Assembly: GCA_004835665.1 (NCBI GenBank) | Contig: RBKR01000009.1 | Span: forward strand, 62,001-126,000 | Length of the DNA stretch: 64,000 bases | Direction: 5' to 3' | DNA from: Phoma sp. XZ068 | Lineage: Eukaryota > Ascomycota > Dothideomycetes > Pleosporales > Didymellaceae | Part shown: piece after piece, positions 57,827-64,000 of the stretch | Position numbering within the stretch: position 1 is the first letter of the stretch | Layout: every line of letters begins with the position of its first letter | Made by a program: the position numbers and the translations under genes | The notes under the pieces: model-generated | Database searches by the model: none | What the model was told of the DNA's origin: nothing | What the model saw: only the letters and a program-made list of their open reading frames with translations

Positions 57827-59972
57827 CTACCTCGTCTTCTTAATCTCCGTGGCCCAGCCCTCAATGCCCTCGCCTTTACTCCGACACGGGATCCCGAGGT
57901 CTACATTCTCCATCCCTTTGGTGTCCTTGAGGAACTCGTGGCTCGCCATGCCGCCTGCGTTTGCGCGGTCGACGGGCAGGAGTTCGAGCATGGGGAGGAG
58001 GAAGCTGGCGATTTCTTTGCTTTCCTCCTTGCCGAAGTGGTATTTTTCGTGGAGGACGTCGGGGAGCGCCCAGTGGCGCAGGCGGTGAATGTTACGCAGT
58101 TCGCCCTTGCGGTTGAAGATTTCTTGTGACCATTTTCCCGAGAGGCAGAGGGATTTGGGGAAGGTGCCGAGGAGCTCGATGATTTGTGCGATGTGGTCGT
58201 CGTCTTTGCCGTATTTTGTGCCGGATTGCGGGTCGAAGAGGTAGTCGCCTGTTATTAGCTCGAAAGTCTGGCAAGTCAGTGGTGTCATGCGTAATAAGGG
58301 TCATCTTAGATACGCACCATGGCTGCCATACTCCAGACGTCCGTACTGGCGCCCCATTTGCTCCCAAGGATGACTTCTGGAGACCTGTACTGTCGCGTCT
58401 GGATGTCGTTTGTGAAGTGGTGCCCGACCCAGCACGCGTTTCCGAGATCTGCAATCTTGACTGAGATCTTCTCGAAGGCGAGGTCTGGCGTCCCTTCGGT
58501 GGATTTTTCTTTTGATGTGGACTGCTTGTCGAGGCTGATGCCTGATACTTCCTTGGTGAGGAGGTCGCTAGAAATGTTAGAAATGGCCATTACAGGAGAT
58601 AATCATAACTTACGCTGTCTTCTCGCGCTGCTTCTGTACGTCATCCTCGCTGGCGTTGGGCTTCAGGCCGAGACGCTCTGCCATGGACATGCCGGAAGAC
58701 TGTGACGAAGTGCCTAGAGCACCACTCATTACAAAACCGTCTTGTGAAGAGGATGGACTCGGGATAGTCGTGGGGGACTCTTTACCTGTGCTCTCGTTCA
58801 TGACTTTGTTGAGGCTCTGGGTGCTCCCGGGGAAGCTGGAGAGCTCTGCGTGGTTGAAGCTGGCGTTCAGCGGGCTGGGCAGCGGCTGGCTGCCGGTGAT
58901 GAGGGTGCGTCTTCGCCGCCGGCCGTTGCGGTCGCTGCTGTCGGAGCCGTCCTTTTTCTTGGGCTCCTCCTTGACGTAGGCCTTGACAATCTGCTCGACG
59001 TCGCCAATCTCGATCAGGACGTTCTCGGGCTTGAGGTCGGTGTGGATGATGCCGCACTCGCGGTGCAGGTAGTCGAGGCCGAGCAGGACCTGCTTGGTGA
59101 TTTGCTTGACGAGCGGCATGGGGATGCCGCGGTGGTTCCAGCGCTTGATCAGGCCGAGCAGGTTCTCGCCGAGGACCTCGAAGACCATGCAGACGTGGAC
59201 GCCGTTGGGGCCCTTGTGGTTGAACGAGTCGAGCAGGCTGACGACGTGGGCGCGGCCGGGGTGCGTCTCCTTTGCGTCGACGACCTTTTTGAGCAGCTTG
59301 ATCTCGTCGAGGGCCGTCTCGGTGTAGTGGGCGGCGGAGCGGACGACCTTGAGGGCGACGTGCTTGCCGGTCGCATTGTCGCGCGACAGCCAGACGGTGG
59401 AGAAGTGGCCCCAGCCGAGCTTGCGCACAATCGTGTACTTGCCGTCCTTGTACTCCTCGCCGACCTGGACGGGGTGGTAGCCGCCCTTGCAGTAGTCCTC
59501 GCTGTCCTCCTCGTCGGCCGTGTTGTCGGCCTCGTCGACCGACGACGAGCTGCTGTCGGGCGAGTGGCTGAGGGTGCTGCCGTACATTTTGTGCTGCTGC
59601 AGCGGCGAGGCCGTGTTCTGCGCGCTGGGGGGGTCAGCACATGTGCGGCGATCAGGGGAAGGTCAATGCAATGTCGTCGTGCGGTGCGTGGTGCAGCTGT
59701 GCAGTGCAGGTGCAGTGCAAGTGCAGGGGCAGTGAATGTGCGGTGCAGGTGCAGGTGCAGTGCAAGTGCACGTACAACGCCCGCTGCCAAGCCGTGGGGG
59801 CGATGAAGGAAAGGACATGGACTCACTGGTTTGCGCCGGCCTGCCCCTCGCTGGTGATGATGGGCTTCAGGTCCTGGCCCTTCCGCCGCTTCTTGCCGCC
59901 GTTGCCGTTGGCGGCCTGCGCGACCGCCTTCGCCTTGTTGATGGCCGCCTTCTTGATGTCGGCGCCATTCAT
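57827..59972 (-). CDS. SR-protein-specific kinase (SRPK/Sky1/Dsk1 family)
   Basis: Exons 59972-59827, 59624-58614, 58567-58318 and 58267-57827 give 615 residues. SRPKs phosphorylate Arg-Ser domains of splicing and mRNA-export factors. The kinase core is split as in the family. The first part has the P-loop (LGWGHFSTVWLS, near residue 120), the lysine in HVALKVV, and HTDLKPENVLIEI. A spacer of about 130 residues follows, with a basic GRRRRRT run and Ser-rich stretches. The second part resumes with VKIADLGNACWV, RQYRSPEVILG, DVWSMAAMTFELITGDYLFDP and the C-lobe, ending HEFLKDTKGM...KKTR. DLG in place of DFG is normal for SRPKs. Intron 1 (59826-59625, 202 nt) is full of GTGCA-type repeats. The frame extends upstream of 59972 only from a GTG, so the ATG at 59972 is the best start. 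Confidence 0.93.
59690..59770. repeat. GTGCAG/GTGCAAG-rich tandem repeat in SRPK intron 1
   Basis: Irregular units of GTGCAG, GTGCAAG and GTGCGG recur for about 80 bases inside the first intron of the SRPK gene. Simple-sequence origin is likely. Confidence 0.75.
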
Positions 59973-60849
59973 CGTGGGCTTCCCCGCCACGCGCTGGCCG
60001 CGGGTCGACGACGGGTGGGGGAGAGTGCTGCGCTGCGGTGCGGGTGCGCGCTGAGAGGGCGGGCAGGTCAGGCCGAGTCGACGCGCGGGCTGCACCTCAT
60101 CGGCGTGCCGTGCGGTGCGAGGGGAGGTGCTGGGAGCGTCGCCCGGAGAGGTGGATGGCGCGCGATATGCCTGCTGCTGCTGCTCCCTCTGTGATTTCTT
60201 CAGTTGCTGCGAGCCCGCCTTAGCGCTCGTCTCTCGGGCCTATCCTGGCGCTGCGCCGTTTGCCGCCGCTGATTGGAGGGGCACTGCTGCGTGCGCGCCT
60301 GTGCGATGCGGGGAGCAGTGTTGCGACCCTGGTGGACGATGCTGCGACTCTGGTGGACGATGCTGCGACTCTGCAATCGCTGTGCAAATGCGCCGGAGGG
60401 GGGAGGTTGATACAGCGGGAGATGCAGTGAGCAGGGCGCTGCCCAGTTGCCGTTGTGCATGCTTAGCCTTGGGAACCACGCCAGCGCCCAAACCTGCGAC
60501 TGATGTCATCGCTCCCCATGCATCATCACCACCGACCCTCGAATAGTCCCCACCGGCGGTATTATTGCACCGGCACCCAATGGCCAGTGCTGCGGCTGCT
60601 TGACTCTGTATAACCTGCTGAAGCATGGTTGCCGTACACGATGCATGGACCTGCATACTGCTCGTCCCGTAATTCCACATCTGCTGATGCATTGCTATTG
60701 TACACATCTACATGCACTTGCAAACCATGAACTCCTGGAGCAATACAAACTCCCCTCGCCATCCCAGCCATCCCTGATATCCGAAATATGGTATTACTAC
60801 AGCATCCAACGCCATGAATGCAAAGGACGCCCAAGCTGACCCAATTACA
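59973..60849. other. SRPK 5' region and golgin 3' flank
   Basis: Both neighbours are on the minus strand, so this holds the SRPK promoter/leader and the golgin 3' UTR. The minus strand has an ATG-started 10-codon upstream ORF at 60100-60068. A tandem repeat lies at 60323-60373. Long plus frames here are GC-rich and featureless. Confidence 0.5.
60323..60373. repeat. 21-bp tandem repeat, about 2.4 copies
   Basis: Units of GCGACTCTGGTGGACGATGC plus T at 60323-60343 and 60344-60364, with a partial third copy to 60373. The first copy differs by one base. It lies upstream of the SRPK gene. Confidence 0.85.
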
Positions 60850-63800
60850 TTACTTGGCCGAAACAGCCGCCATCCACTTCTGCTCGTCCTTCCTGCGCCG
60901 TCGTTAGTACCTCCGTATCCAAAGGTATAGATGCAACGTACTTGTCAAAGTGCAGCAGCATGCCCAGCACGGGAATGAGCTGTTGCTGGTACTTCTTGTC
61001 TCGCTGTTCGAGGAACTGCAGTAGTACGTTCTTCAGGTACACGTAGTCGATGTCGGCTGGTGAGCCGCTGGCCCTCGGCACGGGAGATGTCAGTCGTGAC
61101 CGCGAGGACTCGATCGATGCCCTGGAGGAGTGGGGGTTGGAGTCGGGTCCCTTGGCCTTGAAAGATCGAAGCTCGTCAGACATTGTCTGGGTGTGTTAGC
61201 ATGGTCAATACCTCAGTCAAATCAATACATGCCTTGCTCGACTTCTGCAGCTTCTCCAATCGGGACTGTGTCTCGTCGAACGCCCGTCGAAGCTCGGCCT
61301 TCTCGCGCTCCAGGTCACGAGCTTGCTTCTCTGTTTCATCCAGGGTATCACGGAGCTGGGCCATGGCAGACCTGACCTCCGAAGCTTCCTCGGTTGCCTG
61401 AGCAGCTCGTTTCTCAAGCTCTTCTTTCTGCTTGCGCAGCTCTTTCTCAGCGGCAGTGATGTCTTCCTTGTCCTCCTGTGCACGAGTCACAGCACGCTCA
61501 GCATCACGGACCTTCTGCTTGAGCTCTTCGAGCTCTCGGGCACGACGGCGACCGAATGAGCTGGCCTGCTCCTCGGCGCGTTCCCTCTCTTCAACTGCAA
61601 GATCGAGACGTTCCTGCATTTCGCGCACGCGTGCGTCAGCCCTGCCCTGCGCATCGGCCAGCAGTCTCCTCATCGTCTCTGCCTCGCGTCCACGCTCGCT
61701 CAGGAGACGGTGTGCGTCAGCGAGCTCCTCTTCTAAGCTCTCGCTCCGCGCCCTGATCTCTTTCATCTGCGTGCTGATCTCCTGAGCCTGGTCTTGCATG
61801 CTGTTCATGAGCTCTTGCGCACTAGTGTACTGTGCAGTCTTCAGCTGGATCTCGTCGCGGAGATTGCCAGCATCACGCCTGAGCTTGGCGACCTCTTCCT
61901 CCAGCTCGGAGACAGTGTTACGTGACTTCTTGAGCTCCTCTTGTGCCTTTGAGAGGTCCTTGGTGAGCTTGTCACGGCTCTCAATAACGTCTTTCCGTTC
62001 ATTCTCCGAGTTCTGCAAGTCTCTTTGGATCTTACTGTTCGTCTCCTCCAGAGCCAATCTCTGTTTCGTCTCTTGCCTGATCTTCTCGTTGAGAGACTTG
62101 ATGTCTGTCTCCTTGTCGGACAGCTGTGCGCGGTACGTGGCGATCTCCGACTTCAGGTCCTTTTCGCGGCCCTCCAGACGTCGAACTTCCTTGGTGCTGG
62201 TAGCCAGTTCATCCTTCGTGGATCGAAGTTCGGTGACTTCCTTGCGTAGAGAGGTAAGCTCGGGCTGCGCCTTCTGGAGGATCTCTCGCATGTCGGTGAG
62301 GTCCTTGAAGCGGGTTGCAGCAAGCTGTTCCGCGACGGACAGATCGGTCTGCAAGGAGTCCGACTTGGCCTTCAGCTCCTCAAACTCTGCGGCGAGCGCC
62401 TTGCGCGCCTTCTCGGAACTTTGCTGGGCGGCGTGGCCAGTCTTCAGCTCTGCAAGCTCCTTCTCCAGCTTCGCTAGGTTGTTCTGTAACGCAACCTTCT
62501 CTGCTTGCAGCTCCTTCACTTTGTCCTTGGCTTCTGTGTGCTCCAAACCAAAGTCGAGAAGATCCTGTCGCAGAGTCTCAATCTCTTCTTTCATGTCATC
62601 TTGGTCTTTGAGTTTCTTCTTGAGGTTCTCAAATGAGTTGACTCTCTCGGTGAGTTCACCTTCCAGTCTCTCGATGACCGCAATCTTGGCTTCGAGATCA
62701 GACTTCAGCTGAGCAACAGACTGCTGTGCTTCCTCCAATTGACCTGACGAGAACTCTGGTTCGCGTGGGCTTGGTGCCACGCTGGCAGTGCCGTCCTCGC
62801 TCGGTGTTGCCTCTGTCCCTGCAACAGTGAGTGTGTCTCCGCCCTTGCCGCCCTTCTTCTTCTTCTTGTTCTTCTTCTTTGAGGACGCTGATTCTGTGGG
62901 CTTGGCTGGCGCAGGCGTAGCGGCGGGCGCAGCTGCGGGCTGTAGTGCGGGCATGGGCTTGACTTCCTCTTTCTGGGCTGCCACCTTCGATTCCAGGTCC
63001 TTCTTGACTTGCTCAAGTTCTGCAAGAGCTTCCGCTCGCTTGGTCTCCGTTTCCTTCAGCTTGTCTCGGACGTTTGTCAGGAGTCCGTTCAGAGTGTCGC
63101 CGCGCTTCTCGCCCTTGGCATGGGCCGACTTGAGCTCTTCCAGATCGATCTCCAGCTTCTTCACCTGCGTGCGCAAAGTCTCCGTCTCTGCATTATTGAC
63201 AAGATCCTCTCCTCTGGACGAGTGCAACTCTTCAAGCTCCTTTGTAGTTGAGTCTAGTTTCGCTCTCAGCTCTGTAATGGTCTTTTCGTGCTCGCCTTGG
63301 CCTTCTTGGTGCTTCGACAAGTCCTGCTCGGCTGTCGCTAGTTTAGACTTGAGGTCCTCGATGGCGCTGTCCAGCTTCTTCTCCCGCTCATCTGCGTCTT
63401 TCTGTAGGCGCTGCGAGGTTTCTCTGAATGTATTCAAGTCGTTGGATGTAGTCTCGAGATTCTCCATGAACGACTTGGCCGAGTCCTGCGCAGACGAAAG
63501 CTCACTCTTCAGCGACTTGTTTTCTTCTTCAAGTTTCCCAACCTTCTCCTCGCTCTCTTGCAGCTGCTCTTGCAATCGCGGAAGTTCACTGTCGTATGAG
63601 AAGAACTCTTCGGTCGCATCGGTGGTGACCGTCTGCTCAGAGGCCTTGGATGCAGTTGACGGGGCGACTGACTCGCTCTTTTCTGTGGAGTCGTCCTTGG
63701 AAACCTCGGTGTTGGTCGACGATTGAGATTTAAGCGTCTCCACTTCCTCGGTGGCTTCCTTTGCGCGCTTCTCTGCATCTTCGAGCTTCTTGTTCAGACC

Positions 63801-64000
63801 ATCCCGCTCCTTGGAGACCCTCTTCAGCTCCTCCATGAGCATGTCGCTCTTGACGTTCAACTGGCCGAGGTATTCGACGAAGGCGGCGGCGTCGTTGATC
63901 GAGGTGAGGGGCGTGTACTCGCGGAGGGATGCCTCGAAGGTCTCAATGGCGCCAATGCGAGCGTGGGCAATGCGGTAGGAGGACAGGAGCGTGGCGTATT
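60850..64000 (-). CDS. IMH1: GRIP-domain golgin (Imh1-like), 5' end outside the window
   Basis: Exons visible are 64000-61233 (partial), 61186-60942 and 60892-60850, about 1017 residues so far. The protein is almost wholly coiled coil, broken by an Ala/Pro linker and a Lys/Gly run (SSKKKNKKKKKGGKGG) near the middle. The C-terminus is a GRIP domain (DIDYVYLKNVLLQFLEQRD, then LIPVLGMLLHF and KDEQKWMAAV), which binds Arl1-GTP and places the protein on trans-Golgi membranes as a vesicle tether. The N-terminal fragment in view reads YATLLSSYRIAHARIG. The intron at 61232-61187 (46 nt) begins with GC rather than GT; no GT donor nearby keeps frame. The last intron (60941-60893) is normal. Confidence 0.92.
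61187..61232 (-). other. GC-AG intron in the golgin gene
   Basis: A donor GCATGT and a GCTAAC branch with CCCAG acceptor bound 46 nt and keep phase 0 (SSK to TMSDEL). The nearby GT sites give a frameshift with an early stop, or an intron of only 25 nt. GC donors are a minor but real class in fungi. Confidence 0.65.

Noticed and set aside
58850..59806. 318-codon plus-strand frame opposite SRPK
   Set aside because: Val/Ala/Leu/Asp-rich antisense of a GC-biased kinase exon. The sense strand has all the kinase motifs, and the frame crosses the repeat-filled intron.
62788..63726. 312-codon plus-strand frame opposite the golgin
   Set aside because: Mirror of a Glu/Lys/Leu-rich coiled-coil gene: the antisense of such codons gives long Ser/Phe/Leu frames. 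The sense strand has the GRIP domain and splice signals.

Overview
The window is nuclear DNA of a filamentous ascomycete (Pezizomycotina; Dothideomycetes is my best guess, by inference). The evidence is: many introns of 43-66 nt with GT...AG ends and CTAAC/CTGAC branch sites; a CON7-type C2H2 factor; DUF3176 and fungal F-box proteins; an intron-bearing tRNA-Gly(CCC); and Atg11, Sec11, Nhp6, Rad9, Thi20, Dbp2, Rtf2, SRPK and GRIP-golgin orthologues in no functional order. I saw no CRISPR array, insertion sequence, rRNA or intact transposon.

Layout. 1-7.1 kb: a small Cys/His protein gene behind a long leader, then a DUF3176 membrane protein on the minus strand. 7.7-13.2 kb: ATG11 (minus), divergent from a CENP-H-like kinetochore gene. 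14.4-18.7 kb: NHP6 with a 5' UTR intron, tRNA-Gly(CCC), SEC11. 19.4-25 kb: a PWWP-like/UIM/BTB-like protein, RAD9 (minus), an F-box/LRR-like protein. 25.4-30.4 kb: THI20 and DBP2 in tandem. 30.4-38 kb: gene-poor, nothing recognisable. 38.1-41.3 kb: CON7 with an ATG-free leader of about 1.57 kb. 44.2-47.8 kb: a mitochondrial PPR-like protein and RTF2. 49.2-57.3 kb: an accessory metabolic block (zinc alcohol dehydrogenase, short-chain dehydrogenase, secreted GH43 glycosidase, ACS-family transporter). 57.8-64 kb: SRPK kinase and a GRIP golgin that runs off the right edge.

Most genes are unlinked housekeeping functions: autophagy, kinetochore, chromatin, ER signal peptidase, the DNA-damage clamp, thiamine salvage, RNA helicase, replication-fork factor, SR-protein kinase and Golgi tether. 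The one group that could work together is the 49-57 kb block: a secreted hemicellulose-type hydrolase, a transporter and two oxidoreductases.

The observations I rate highest are: the strand-specific absence of ATG over about 1.57 kb before CON7, with a second case before the first gene; a one-base excess in a G4 run that splits ATG11 just before its conserved C-terminal exon; the unusual PWWP-like/UIM/BTB-like architecture; and a GC-AG intron in the golgin gene. Exon coordinates were worked out by hand from frame, phase and splice signals and have not been checked against transcripts.
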